Shown in pieces: positions 10,847-19,796 of a DNA stretch of 64,000 nt (its first letter is position 1; the number at the start of each line of letters is the position of its first letter). A program made the translations under genes and the position numbers. Source of the stretch: Corynebacterium canis (GTDB lineage: Bacteria > Actinomycetota > Actinomycetes > Mycobacteriales > Mycobacteriaceae). Where the stretch lies: the NCBI RefSeq assembly GCF_030408595.1, contig NZ_CP047080.1, positions 2,445,685-2,509,684 on the forward strand, written 5' to 3'. The notes under the pieces are model-generated. The model was not told where the DNA came from. It worked only from the letters and a program-made list of their open reading frames with translations, and searched no databases.

Positions 10847-11074
10847 TCAGTGATTCTGGAATCTGCTGGCGGCTTTCGGCCGGGTGGCGTGCCAAAATTG
10901 CACTTCCCGCGGGTCCCACAACGGTGTCCGGTAGTCAAGCTTGGCCACGGGCTGCGGGGCGCTCCTGCCAACATGGGTGTGCCAGGTTTTGATCGAAAGC
11001 CCACAGTTTTCGGCGGCCTCCGCGGAAGTCCACAGACGCTGTCCAGTCGATTCGTCGATAATGATAGGTTTCAC
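10847..11074 (-). CDS. Small helix-turn-helix (excisionase/AlpA-like) DNA-binding protein
   Basis: The 75-aa product contains RLWTSAEAAENCGLSIKTW, a MerR/excisionase-type helix-turn-helix, followed by a C-terminal wing, PLWDPREVQFWHATRPK, seen in small actinobacterial HTH proteins. Translation starts at the GTG at 11074 with AAGGA 8 nt upstream. Its role is unknown. It sits alone between the bgl operon and tRNA-His, which could mark a decayed integrated element, but no integrase is visible. The next upstream 300 bp hold no gene I can support. Confidence 0.6.
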   Translation of the reverse strand: MKPIIIDESTGQRLWTSAEAAENCGLSIKTWHTHVGRSAPQPVAKLDYRTPLWDPREVQFWHATRPKAASRFQNH

Positions 11075-11379
11075 CGCAGGATCCTTGGATGTGTCATTAT
11101 TGATGTTCTCCCATGGCTTGAGTCTCGATTGCTTACGGAAGTGTGTTCGAAGTTGTTGTGCGGATTAAGGCATTTCGGGCGGTGGTATATATTAAGCCGA
11201 GTTTTTATTTGAGTGGCACACGACTAAATATCAGCAAAGTCTCAGGCCAATAATACTGCCTTGCATTCAAACTCGCCGCAGCGAAAATACAAAGGGGGTA
11301 CCCGCGAAAACCCGCCCCACCCAATAATATATTTCCTCACAAAATATAACGTGTACAACGAGAGCTCTGGAAGCACAGC
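11075..11379. other. Gene-free spacer between the small HTH gene and the tRNA-His terminator
   Basis: No open frame with a credible start or family resemblance was found on either strand. The stretch is AT-richer than its surroundings. Confidence 0.4.
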
Positions 11380-11417
11380 GAAACCCCGCACGGGCGGTCT
11401 CGCCTATGCGGGGTTTC
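11380..11417 (-). terminator. Hairpin terminator downstream of tRNA-His
   Basis: The arms GAAACCCCGCA (11380-11390) and TGCGGGGTTTC (11407-11417) are exact reverse complements around a 16-nt loop. The structure follows the tRNA-His 3' end on the minus strand and would also work on the plus strand. Confidence 0.75.
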
Positions 11418-11424
11418 AATTCGG

Positions 11425-11498
11425 GGTGGCTGACGGGGCTCGAACCCGCGACAACCAGAATCACAATCTGGTGCTCTACCAGCTGAACTACAGCCACC
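11425..11498 (-). tRNA. tRNA-His (anticodon GTG)
   Basis: The minus-strand cloverleaf starts GGTGGCTG, has D-arm GTTC...GAGC, anticodon loop TTGTGAT (GTG) and T-arm CGCGGGTTCGAGCCCCG, and ends CAGCCACC. The extra 5' G-1 paired with C73, specific to histidine tRNA, is present. CCA is not encoded. Confidence 0.95.
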
Positions 11499-11542
11499 AT
11501 CGCTGTGTTATGCAGCGAGAACTATAGTAACCCACCGGCCGC

Positions 11543-12175
11543 CTATTGCAAAAACTGCTGGTAGGCGTGGGTGGATTCGCGCGATGCTTCCAACGCTTGG
11601 TCGGTGGTTACGCCGGGCGCGGGGGTGAACACGCTGCGCCGGTAGTAGTCGAGTTCGCGTATGGATTCGACGATATCGGCGAGCGCGCGGTGCGCCATGC
11701 CTTTGGTTGGCTGGTTGTAGTACGCCCGCGGGTACCAGCGCCTAGCGAGCTCTTTGATGCTGGAGACATCCACCATGCGGTAATGCAGCGCGGCGTCGAG
11801 GCGCGGCATGTATTGCCGAATAAAGGTGCGATCCGTGGCTATGGAGTTGCCAGCCAGCGGCGCGGGGTGATCCTTTTCGCAATGCTTTTCGACGAGCGCG
11901 AGAACGGCGTTTTCAGCGTCCTGCAGCGTGATCTCGGATTCGCGAATTTGGTCGATAAGCCCGCTGCTGCGGTGCATCTCGGCCACAAAGCCATCCATTT
12001 CCCGCAGCTCTTCCTCGGTGGCGTGGATAACTAGGTCCACGCCCTCGCCAATGATATTGAGTTGGGCGTCCGTGACTAATGCGGCGACCTCGACGATGAC
12101 GTGGCGCTTGGGGTCCAACCCCGTCATTTCAAGATCAATCCAGACCAGCCGGTCATTCTTTGGGGGTATTTCCAT
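11543..12175 (-). CDS. orn: Oligoribonuclease
   Basis: Orn is a DEDDh 3'-5' exonuclease that degrades 2-5-nt RNA (nanoRNA) to mononucleotides. The 210-aa length is typical. The first catalytic motif is WIDLEMTGL (Asp14, Glu16). Later family motifs are [21 protein letters not shown] and [18 protein letters not shown], with the catalytic His and Asp. The ATG shares one nucleotide with the TAA of cmrA upstream (TAATG), so the pair is co-transcribed. The same neighbour pair (orn next to the mycolyl reductase) occurs in mycobacteria. Confidence 0.95.
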   Translation of the reverse strand: MEIPPKNDRLVWIDLEMTGLDPKRHVIVEVAALVTDAQLNIIGEGVDLVIHATEEELREMDGFVAEMHRSSGLIDQIRESEITLQDAENAVLALVEKHCEKDHPAPLAGNSIATDRTFIRQYMPRLDAALHYRMVDVSSIKELARRWYPRAYYNQPTKGMAHRALADIVESIRELDYYRRSVFTPAPGVTTDQALEASRESTHAYQQFLQ

Positions 12176-12975
12176 TACGCCATTTTCTTGTAGAACCCGC
12201 CGATCACCGGCGCAATAACACCAGTAGGCAGGACAGCGGTGAGTACGTGCATAAGCTTTGACAGCGGACCTGGAACGACGCGACGTCGAGAAGCAGCAAG
12301 GGCTGCGAGGGCCTCCACGGAGCAGGCGTCATAGGTGGTCCACAAAAAGCCCGGAACCACGCGGTCCACGATGGTCATCTCCGCGGCGGGTATATGGGCC
12401 TCCCGCACCGGGCCGGGGGCCAACAGCGTGCAGGTGACGCCCGTGCCCTTGAGCTCGTAGTGCAGCGCCTCCGTAAACGCGTTCACACCGGCCTTGGTGA
12501 ACACATACGTCGCATTATTGGGGATGGGCACATTGCCAGCCGTCGAACCGACGTTCAAAATCGCGCCCTCGCGGCGGGCCAACATGCCCGGCAATACCGC
12601 CCGCGTAAGCTCAAACACGGCGGTGGCATTCAGTTCGAATTGCTGCTGCTCCCGCCGCCAATCCTGGGACATAAACGGGCCAAAAGTCGCCGTACCGGCG
12701 GAATTAATAATGATGTTCACCTCCCGATCCGCGATCTCCGCAATAAGCGCTCCGCGCTGCTCCGGATCCGATAGATCACACGCGCGAACCTCGGCGGTAA
12801 CGCCATAGCGCGAGGCCAAATCCGCGGCGAATTCTTGCAACACCTGCTCGCGGCGGGCCACCAGAATCACGCTGTGCCCAAGCTTGGCCAAATCCCGAGC
12901 AATCGCCCGGCCAATACCCTGACTAGCGCCGGTAACAAGCGCCCGGGCGGAAGCGCTGGGAGAAGGGAGGGACAT
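12175..12975 (-). CDS. cmrA: Short-chain dehydrogenase/reductase, probable mycolate reductase CmrA
   Basis: The 266-aa protein is a classical SDR with the NADP-binding TGASQGIG motif (residues 15-22), NSAG (91-94), a catalytic serine at about 144 and the YVFTK motif (Tyr157, Lys161). Identification as CmrA rests on length and on tight linkage to orn, which matches the Rv2509-orn neighbourhood. CmrA reduces the beta-keto intermediate released by Pks13, giving mature mycolic acids for the outer membrane. FAS-I elsewhere in the window supplies the acyl chains. The start is the ATG at 12975. The function is inferred from context and fold. Confidence 0.8.
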   Translation of the reverse strand: MSLPSPSASARALVTGASQGIGRAIARDLAKLGHSVILVARREQVLQEFAADLASRYGVTAEVRACDLSDPEQRGALIAEIADREVNIIINSAGTATFGPFMSQDWRREQQQFELNATAVFELTRAVLPGMLARREGAILNVGSTAGNVPIPNNATYVFTKAGVNAFTEALHYELKGTGVTCTLLAPGPVREAHIPAAEMTIVDRVVPGFLWTTYDACSVEALAALAASRRRVVPGPLSKLMHVLTAVLPTGVIAPVIGGFYKKMA

Positions 12976-13242
12976 ACGATGCCTTCCAGTAGAGTTCCAC
13001 TTCGCCGACCATCGTACCCGGTACCTCGGTCTTGCAGGTGGGGTTTAGGTGTGGGTGGTGTGGGTGGTTTGGGTCCCAGTGTGTGCGTGGCGGCAAGGGA
13101 ATGAAGGGAATGTGTAGCTGACGTGCCATCCGATAGGCCCAATGACAGCACAAGACAGCGACAATACCGTCTCGGATCGATCAACAAATCTCATTCGAAT
13201 ATGCGAAGCTTCAAATTCCGCATAAACTGTGACCCGTCCCCC

Positions 13243-13318
13243 TCTTTCCCCGCACCCCGCTGGGATGTTCCGTTAGTGGCAGTTGGGGGAACAACCTTCC
13301 CCACGTGAGTGGGGATTC
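13243..13318 (+). ncRNA. Candidate crRNA-like regulatory RNA: degenerate repeat - short guide - degenerate repeat, upstream of cas3
   Basis: The first pseudo-repeat (13243-13271) keeps the CCCCGC arm, a GCTGGG arm with one mismatch, and an intact 3' handle ATGTTCCG, as left after Cas6e cleavage of the real repeats. The guide begins at 13273 (TTAGTGGCAGTTGGGG...). A second repeat-like hairpin, CCCCAC-GTGA-GTGGGG (13299-13314) with flanking TT and AT, has the same 6-bp stem and 4-nt loop as the array repeats. The space between is about 21-25 nt, shorter than a normal 33-nt spacer. A possible -10, TAAACT, lies at 13223-13228. The guide matches the cse1 promoter region (16273-16288) at 14 of 16 positions. 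This is the architecture of CreR/CreA-type RNAs; the function is inferred. Confidence 0.6.
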
Positions 13319-13421
13319 ACAGGCCTCTCACACTTGCTTGCGTGAGGGGCCTTACACTTTCTCTGCTCGACATTCGCATATTATTGAATCAGTTTGTCGG
13401 TCTCGAGAGAGCTTTCCAACC

Positions 13422-16271
13422 ATGAAGGATCAGTGTCTCAACCTCCAACCGGAACCGGTGGGAGTGCCACAACGAACTTGGGCCAAGTTTCAATTCGATA
13501 CAAAAGACTGGATGCCCTTGTTTCGACATCTTGATGATGCCGCATGCGTCGCTTGGTGTCTGTGGGACGAATGGTTGTCTGGCAATGCGCGCTCATTGAT
13601 TACGCGAGAATGCGGTGGCGATGCGCTCCTGGCGAAAAAGATCGCAGTGCTCGTCGCTGCCGGCCACGACATCGGCAAACATAGCAGTGCGTTTGCCATG
13701 CAGGTTCCATCTCTCAAAGACCACATGATTGATGGCGGGGCCAAGTTTTTAACCCTGACGCCAGACGAACGCCGAATGGTGCCTCACGCCATAGTTAGTG
13801 GGTTGAGTTTCCGAGACTGGTACCAGGAGGCCATCGAAGATAACTATTTGCAAGCTTTTGAAGCGATCGCCTCGATCGTTGCTTCCCACCACGGTCGGTT
13901 TCCGAGCCATCAGCTCATGAACAATAACCCCCAGTACCTACGGGAAAAAATTGAGTTTCCAGAATGGCACCAAGAGCGAATGGGCTGGTGGGAACGCGCC
14001 ATTGCTACGGCCGGGATAACGGACGAAGATCTCAAAACACTGAGGCAGATCAAACTATCGCAATCGAGCCAACTTATCCTCAGCGGACTCCTCGTGATGT
14101 GCGACTGGATCGCTTCCAATCAGAGCTTGTTTCCCCTCACCGATTTATCCCCCAGCGACGAACGCACCGACAATGCACTGGATCAGCTCCAGTTACCACC
14201 CCAGTGGGAGCCTTTACCGCCAACCAGCGACGCCGAATTGTTTGCGTCACGTTTCAAACTTCCGAGCGAAGCTAGCCTGCGTCCAATACAAGAGGCCGCG
14301 ATAAGTCTCGCGCGGGACGCCAATGAACCGTGCCTCATGCTCATTGAGGCACCGACAGGCGAAGGAAAGACCGAAGCCGCCCTTGCGGCAGCCGAAATCC
14401 TTGCTTGTAAATTCGAATTAAATGGAATCACGTTTGCACTTCCAACTTGCGCAACGAGCGACGGAATATTCCCACGAGTTATCGCGTGGCTAGGAACTAC
14501 ATTGCAGGCAGGAACCCAAGCAAGTGCAGTCTTAACTCATGGTCGCGCGCAATTCAACGAAACGTATCGCGAATTGTTCGCCCCGAAATACATCGAAAAT
14601 GTTTATGACGATGATCAATCAAGGTATGACGAAACGAGGCCAAAATCGATATACGCCCACTGGTGGCTGCGTGGCCGAAAAACATCGTCTCTCGCAAACT
14701 TTACGGTGGGGACGATTGATCAAGTCCTATTCGCAGCACTTAGTTCGAAACATTTAATGCTCAGGCACGTTGGACTCAGTGGCAAGGTCGTCATATTTGA
14801 TGAGATTCACGCATCCGATACATACATGATGGTGTATTTGGAGCGCGCTCTCCAATGGCTTGGCGCCATGGGAGTCCCAGTCATCGCACTGTCCGCCACG
14901 CTACACCCGAAACGCCGAGCCGCGCTCCTTTCCGCGTACAAGCAAGGTGCCTGCATGTTCAGCGCGAAGTCGTACGGTCGTTCGACACGGAAAACAGACG
15001 AAACTGAAGCGCAATCCCAAACTGGTTATCCATTAATCAGTGTTGCCGCTTCAGATAACACAGAATTCAAAGCTCTAAAACCTTCGACACGGAAAGCCCA
15101 ATACAATCTGGAATTTATTGGTGAAGAAGTCTCTGACATAGCGGAGCTAATCATCGAAAACTCTTCGAACGGGGGCTGCATCGCCGCAATCTGCAATACA
15201 GTCAATCGTGCGCAAACGCTCTACCAACAGCTCTCCAACCACTTTTCAGAAAATGAAATTGTTCTTCTACATTCTCGGTTCGCGGCAACGGAACGTCGGA
15301 AAATGGAAAAAGAACTAGTACGAAAGCTTGGCCCGCAACAAAAAGACCGGCCAAAGAAGTTAATCGTGGTCGCGACACAGGTAATTGAGCAATCCCTCGA
15401 CATCGATTTCGATCTGCTCTACACAGACATAGCGCCTATGGATTTGTTGATCCAGCGAGCTGGGCGATTGCACAGACACGCTGAACACCACAATCTCCGC
15501 CCATCAAACCTATCAACCGCGCGATTAGTAACTGGAGGGTTTACGAATTCCCAGCCGCCAACCTTCGACGGAGGAAGTGAAGCCGTCTACGGAAGAGCGT
15601 TGCTGCTAAAAACACTCGCTACTGTTCAGGGCCACATACAAACAAGTGGCTCATCGATCGAGTCTCCGCGCGATGTCTCTGGACTGGTCCGCAGCGCGTA
15701 TTCGGAGGATCTAACCCCTCCAGTTGGCTGGGAATCCATATGGGAAGAAGCGGAGCAAGAGAGAAGGGAACACGAGGCTGCCTTAATTGAAAAAGCAAAG
15801 AGTTACCGCATCAAAATTCCAAAGACTGAACCGCTAACAGGGTTTGATACTGGGACGGCTGGGGAGGCCGACGATAACCACCGTGGACGAGCTCAAGTTC
15901 GCGATGCAGAAGACTCCTTAGACGTGATCTTGGTGCAACGAGTTAACGATGAGCTCCGCACATTGCCGTTTTTAGACACGTATCCCGGCGCGCGCGTAGA
16001 TATGACTGCTGGCATCGACGATGAGCTCGCGCGATGCACGTCAATGTGCACCGTATCGTTACCCGCATTCCTTGCCAGAGGATCTCTTGCCAATCGGGTA
16101 ATCAGTGAGCTCGAGCAAAATGGAATAGAATCATGGCAACGTTCGCATTGGCTCCGAGGGGAGTTGCCGCTCATTCTGGATGAAGATCTAAAAGCCGATT
16201 TAGCTGGGCTTTTAGTTCGCTACGATAGGAAGCTCGGGCTCACAGTGACCACCCCCGAAAGAAGTGTTTAA
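13422..16271 (+). CDS. cas3: CRISPR-associated helicase/nuclease Cas3 (type I-E)
   Basis: Cas3 is recruited by DNA-bound Cascade and nicks and degrades the displaced strand. The N-terminal HD nuclease domain has GHDIGKHSSAF (His82-Asp83) and SHHGRF. The superfamily-2 helicase follows, with Walker A EAPTGEGKTEAA (about 310), DEIH in VVIFDEIHASD (about 459), LSATLHP, and motif VI IQRAGRLHRH (about 678). I place the start at the ATG at 13422 (949 aa); a GTG at 13305 is in frame but lies inside the repeat-like hairpin and adds 39 residues with no family counterpart. The gene is separated from cse1 by 104 bp holding a promoter, so cas3 and the Cascade operon can be controlled separately. Confidence 0.95.
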   Translation: MKDQCLNLQPEPVGVPQRTWAKFQFDTKDWMPLFRHLDDAACVAWCLWDEWLSGNARSLITRECGGDALLAKKIAVLVAAGHDIGKHSSAFAMQVPSLKDHMIDGGAKFLTLTPDERRMVPHAIVSGLSFRDWYQEAIEDNYLQAFEAIASIVASHHGRFPSHQLMNNNPQYLREKIEFPEWHQERMGWWERAIATAGITDEDLKTLRQIKLSQSSQLILSGLLVMCDWIASNQSLFPLTDLSPSDERTDNALDQLQLPPQWEPLPPTSDAELFASRFKLPSEASLRPIQEAAISLARDANEPCLMLIEAPTGEGKTEAALAAAEILACKFELNGITFALPTCATSDGIFPRVIAWLGTTLQAGTQASAVLTHGRAQFNETYRELFAPKYIENVYDDDQSRYDETRPKSIYAHWWLRGRKTSSLANFTVGTIDQVLFAALSSKHLMLRHVGLSGKVVIFDEIHASDTYMMVYLERALQWLGAMGVPVIALSATLHPKRRAALLSAYKQGACMFSAKSYGRSTRKTDETEAQSQTGYPLISVAASDNTEFKALKPSTRKAQYNLEFIGEEVSDIAELIIENSSNGGCIAAICNTVNRAQTLYQQLSNHFSENEIVLLHSRFAATERRKMEKELVRKLGPQQKDRPKKLIVVATQVIEQSLDIDFDLLYTDIAPMDLLIQRAGRLHRHAEHHNLRPSNLSTARLVTGGFTNSQPPTFDGGSEAVYGRALLLKTLATVQGHIQTSGSSIESPRDVSGLVRSAYSEDLTPPVGWESIWEEAEQERREHEAALIEKAKSYRIKIPKTEPLTGFDTGTAGEADDNHRGRAQVRDAEDSLDVILVQRVNDELRTLPFLDTYPGARVDMTAGIDDELARCTSMCTVSLPAFLARGSLANRVISELEQNGIESWQRSHWLRGELPLILDEDLKADLAGLLVRYDRKLGLTVTTPERSV

Positions 16272-16272
16272 C

Positions 16273-16288
16273 TTAGTCGCTGTTGGGG
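16273..16288 (+). promoter_or_regulatory. Protospacer-like match to the crRNA-like guide, preceded by AAC
   Basis: TTAGTCGCTGTTGGGG here matches the guide TTAGTGGCAGTTGGGG from 13273, differing only at guide positions 6 and 9. The match begins exactly at guide position 1. The three bases before it (16270-16272) are AAC, in the place where the I-E PAM lies. A full 32-nt R-loop would reach 16304 and cover the -35 box of the cse1 promoter. Confidence 0.55.
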
Positions 16289-16295
16289 TGTGGGG

Positions 16296-16324
16296 TTGAC
16301 GATCGAGTCAACGGGTACTAACGT
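16296..16324 (+). promoter_or_regulatory. Promoter of the Cascade operon (cse1)
   Basis: TTGACG (16296-16301) and TAACGT (16319-16324) are 17 bp apart. The -35 box is part of an inverted repeat, TTGAC-GATCGA-GTCAA (16296-16311), which could be a transcription-factor operator. The predicted 5' UTR runs about 45 nt to the cse1 ATG. Confidence 0.6.
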
Positions 16325-16375
16325 TTGGGTTGCTCGAGAAAACTTCGAGCTTGATTTCTCAAGAAGGATCAGCCC

Positions 16376-18007
16376 ATGCCCCCAACCTCGATGAACCTGG
16401 TAAGTTCACCGTGGATCCCCGTGATTAATACGAGCGGATCCACCGAACTCATCAGCATCAGAACTGCACTGAACCATGCGGGAGACTACCTCGACGTTGC
16501 CGCCGAACTACCCAGCATGGACTTCGGAATTCGCAGAATTCTGCTCGCTATTCTCTACCGCGCAACCATCGAACAACTGGAAGAAGGAGACCCCTTCGAA
16601 ATCTGGAAGTTGTGGTGGATTGCAGGTGAATTCCCAAGCGATTCTATTAATGCGTACTTGGACACTTGGGAACACCGCTTCGATTTGTTCGACGAGACAG
16701 CTCCGTTTCTCCAAACTCCAAGCCTTCACACCCAGAAAGGCGATTGGAAAGACCTCGGTGTGCTGATTTCAGACAGCCCCGGGGCAGGCGCTTTGTACAA
16801 CCAACTCGATCCAGATGCTCCGATCGATCCTGCAACCGCAGCTCGCTGGTTGATTCACGCCAACGCGTTCGACTACTCCGGAATAAAATCTGGCGCAGTC
16901 GGCGATAAACGCGTGAAAGGCGGGAAAGGCTACCCAATGGGTATCGGGTGGAGCGGCTGGCTGGGATGCACCACGATCAAAGGTCAAAACCTGTTTGAAA
17001 CACTTGCTCTCAACTTTGTAGCCAATCGTGAACTCGACGACGATACCTTTGAAAAGGATCTTCCAATTTGGGAAGAAAAGCCATTGACCTCCAGTGCTCG
17101 GCCCGAAGCACAGGCATGGGGTCAAGTCTCCCTAATCACTTGGCCTCAACGTCGGATTCGGCTCAAGGAAGAACACGGACTGGTTACCGGGGTACTCATC
17201 TGTAACGGTGATCCAGTCGATTACACGAATCAACGCGGCAATGAATACATGTCCCCCTGGCGTTACTCCAAACCACAATCATCCAAAGCCAAGCAACCAA
17301 TTTACATGCCAAGTGGATTGCAGCCCGGCCGAGCAATGTGGCGTGGACTCGAAACACTACTCCCCCCAAGTTCCGAGAACATGGTAAAAGCACCCGACAA
17401 GCAATCGGTCCACGCTTCATACCCAGCAACGACCGTGGAATGGGTCGGCGAACTCACTACCCGCCGGATATTACCTACATCTTTCCGAATGAACCTCGAG
17501 GTCACCTCAGTCATCTACGGAACCCAGAGCGCAGTGATAGATCAAGTGATCCAAGATTCCCTGACCTTCCCTGCACTCCTCGCAACAACTGAAGGGGAAC
17601 AGCTACGAGCAATCGTGGCAACAGCTGTGCAACGCGCCGATATCGCCGCCAACGCACTTGCCAAATTCGCTGGAAATCTTGCCCGCGCTGAAGGTGGAGA
17701 ACCAGCCACTGCAACCGAGTCCACTCGCAAATCAGTATTCGGTCTCATTGACCCGTTGTTCCGCGATTGGCTTAGTCGCCTCACCATTTCCGAAAAAGAA
17801 GCGGAAGTCGAACTCCAGCAATGGACCGACCAACTTCGATATCTCGTAAAAGATGAAGGTGCCACATTAGTGCAACGAACCTCCCCCGCAGCTTGGACCG
17901 GCCGCGAAATAGACGATCGCCTCTACACAGTCGGTCAAGCCGAGGCCTGGTTCTTTGCAGAAATCAACAAATCCCTACCGAAACCGAAAGGAGACCCGCA
18001 GCAATGA
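16376..18007 (+). CDS. casA: Type I-E Cascade large subunit Cse1/CasA (Cas8e)
   Basis: This 543-aa protein is the Cascade subunit that reads the PAM and recruits Cas3. It is recognised by the Cse1 opening MNLVSSPWIPVINTSG, by PFLQTPSLHTQKGDWKDLGV, and by overall length. The ATG at 16376 follows AGAAGGA at good spacing; an internal ATG five codons on is an alternative. It is the first gene of the cse1-cse2-cas7-cas5-cas6e-cas1-cas2 operon, and its TGA overlaps the cse2 ATG (ATGA). Expression probably depends on the promoter at 16296-16324 and may be limited by Cascade itself. Confidence 0.93.
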   Translation: MPPTSMNLVSSPWIPVINTSGSTELISIRTALNHAGDYLDVAAELPSMDFGIRRILLAILYRATIEQLEEGDPFEIWKLWWIAGEFPSDSINAYLDTWEHRFDLFDETAPFLQTPSLHTQKGDWKDLGVLISDSPGAGALYNQLDPDAPIDPATAARWLIHANAFDYSGIKSGAVGDKRVKGGKGYPMGIGWSGWLGCTTIKGQNLFETLALNFVANRELDDDTFEKDLPIWEEKPLTSSARPEAQAWGQVSLITWPQRRIRLKEEHGLVTGVLICNGDPVDYTNQRGNEYMSPWRYSKPQSSKAKQPIYMPSGLQPGRAMWRGLETLLPPSSENMVKAPDKQSVHASYPATTVEWVGELTTRRILPTSFRMNLEVTSVIYGTQSAVIDQVIQDSLTFPALLATTEGEQLRAIVATAVQRADIAANALAKFAGNLARAEGGEPATATESTRKSVFGLIDPLFRDWLSRLTISEKEAEVELQQWTDQLRYLVKDEGATLVQRTSPAAWTGREIDDRLYTVGQAEAWFFAEINKSLPKPKGDPQQ

Positions 18008-18627
18008 CGGACACAAAACCAATGCCCAAAAGATCCCGCGTCGCAGGCTTCACTCGTGCCCGCATCGAGTATTTGCAAAACCAATACACGACCGGAAACC
18101 CCGCAGCCCGCGCAGACCTCGCCCGCTTTCGCCGAGCGGTCGGAAAACCGCTGGGTGCCACCCCAGAAACCTGGCAAGTATTTTCGCAAGGCTTCCCAGA
18201 AGAGCTGATCGGTCGGGGCGATGCCCCAAGCAAGGCGGAAAACGCAGCCTATCACGCGATCACCCTGTATGCGCTGCATCAGCAATCTAAAACCGACAAA
18301 TACATGCATGTCGCATCCAAGGATGAAGGTAATCGCCTCACCACCTCACCAGGGTTAGGCGATGCGATCCGCCAGCTTGCCAATCCCGCCAACCCTGACG
18401 AATCCAAAGCAATCATGCGCCGATTCACCGCAATTACAACGGCTCAGACTTTCGATGCCCTCGTGTACCACCTGCGCGGATTAATCAAGCTGTTCCGTAC
18501 CGAAAACATTGCGTTGGACTACGGTCGCCTCGCCTCGGATTTGTACGAGCTGCAATTCCCCGAATCCGCCAAGTCGGTTCGTCTCAATTGGGCGCGCCAA
18601 CTGTACCGCACCCACAAAGATTCCTAA
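18004..18627 (+). CDS. casB: Type I-E Cascade small subunit Cse2/CasB (Cas11)
   Basis: The 207-aa protein is the Cascade belly subunit, present in two copies and stabilising the R-loop. It is mainly helical and basic, with PAARADLARFRRAVGKPLGA and YHAITLYALHQQS typical of Cse2. I start it at the ATG at 18004, which overlaps the cse1 stop; the longer open frame upstream lies inside cse1. A gap of 29 nt separates it from cas7. Confidence 0.92.
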   Translation: MTDTKPMPKRSRVAGFTRARIEYLQNQYTTGNPAARADLARFRRAVGKPLGATPETWQVFSQGFPEELIGRGDAPSKAENAAYHAITLYALHQQSKTDKYMHVASKDEGNRLTTSPGLGDAIRQLANPANPDESKAIMRRFTAITTAQTFDALVYHLRGLIKLFRTENIALDYGRLASDLYELQFPESAKSVRLNWARQLYRTHKDS

Positions 18628-18656
18628 CCCACCTCACTGATCTGAAAGGTCTACCC

Positions 18657-19796
18657 ATGTCCAATCTTTACCTTGACTTCCACATCCTGCAGACTGTCGG
18701 CCCGGCCAACATCAACCGCGATGACAGCGGTAGCCCCAAGTCTGCGGTATTCGGTGGTGTACGCCGTGCCCGCGTCTCCAGCCAAGCATGGAAGCGCGCA
18801 ATCCGCAAAGACTTCGAAAAATTCCTCGATCGCAACGATCTCGGTGAGCGCACCATGTTCGCGGTCGACCGAATCGCTGAGGCAATCATCGAAAGCAACC
18901 CTGAACTGGCGGATCGTGCCCAAGAGCTCGCAAAGGATGCGCTCACCGCTTCAGGCATCAAGGTCCAAGCTCCCAAAAAGAAAGAGGCTGATGCCGATGC
19001 TACGCGTCCTGTCACTGGTTATCTTCTGTTCCTCGCTCGCCGCCAAATCCAGGCCCTGGCTAAACTGGCCGTCGAGTCCGCGGAAAGCGGCAAGGTGGAC
19101 AAAAAGCAGGCGAAGGCAGCCGTGCAAGACCAGCACTCCATCGACGTCAGCCTATTTGGCCGCATGATTGCCGACGCCCCAGAGCTCAACGCCGACGCTT
19201 GCTGCCAGGTCGCACACGCAATCGGCGTTCATGCCAGCGACACTGAGTTTGATTACTTCACGGCCGTTGATGACAACGCTCCTGAAGACAACGCTGGTGC
19301 CGGCATGATCGGAACCGTGGAATTCGTTAGCTCTACACTGTACCGCTACGCGACGATCAACGTCACCGAGCTGATCAAGAACCTCGGTTCTCAGGAAGCA
19401 GCAGTCCGTGCAGTTGAAGCGTTTGCGCAGTCGCTCATCACTTCGATGCCCACCGGCAAGCAAAACACCTTTGCCAACCGGACTCGCCCTGAACTCGCAC
19501 TGCTGTCGGTACGTTCCGATCAGCCCGTCAACTTTGTCGAGGCATTTGAAACGGCGATCACCAACACTTCCGGCCGCGTAACGGAAGCCACCCGCAAACT
19601 CGCCGAACATGCCTTCGAGTCCGACGAAGCTTACGGCAGCGAGCCCGAAACCTGCGTGTTCCTTGCCACAGGTGGCGCCACCGCAGCAGAGGCTATCTCC
19701 GCGCTGGAAAAACTGGGCAACAAGGTAAATCTGCCCGAGCTCATCTCTACCGCCGGTGATGCCGTCCGCAACATCAAGCTTAATGAGGATGCCTAA
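18657..19796 (+). CDS. casC: Type I-E Cascade backbone protein Cas7/CasC (Cse4)
   Basis: Cas7 polymerises along the crRNA as the six-copy backbone of Cascade. The 379-aa product begins MSNLYLDFHILQTVGPANIN and contains VRRARVSSQAWKRAIRKDF, the hallmark RNA-binding RAMP region of Cse4. Its GKQNTFANRTRPELALLSVR segment is also diagnostic. The start is the ATG at 18657 behind GAAAGG; the frame is open further upstream but without family similarity. The TAA overlaps the cas5 ATG (TAATG). Confidence 0.95.
   Translation: MSNLYLDFHILQTVGPANINRDDSGSPKSAVFGGVRRARVSSQAWKRAIRKDFEKFLDRNDLGERTMFAVDRIAEAIIESNPELADRAQELAKDALTASGIKVQAPKKKEADADATRPVTGYLLFLARRQIQALAKLAVESAESGKVDKKQAKAAVQDQHSIDVSLFGRMIADAPELNADACCQVAHAIGVHASDTEFDYFTAVDDNAPEDNAGAGMIGTVEFVSSTLYRYATINVTELIKNLGSQEAAVRAVEAFAQSLITSMPTGKQNTFANRTRPELALLSVRSDQPVNFVEAFETAITNTSGRVTEATRKLAEHAFESDEAYGSEPETCVFLATGGATAAEAISALEKLGNKVNLPELISTAGDAVRNIKLNEDA

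Noticed and set aside
13305..13421. Extended N-terminus for cas3 from the GTG at 13305
   Set aside because: It would start inside the repeat-like hairpin, and the 39 extra residues do not look like Cas3; the ATG at 13422 gives a normal family N-terminus.
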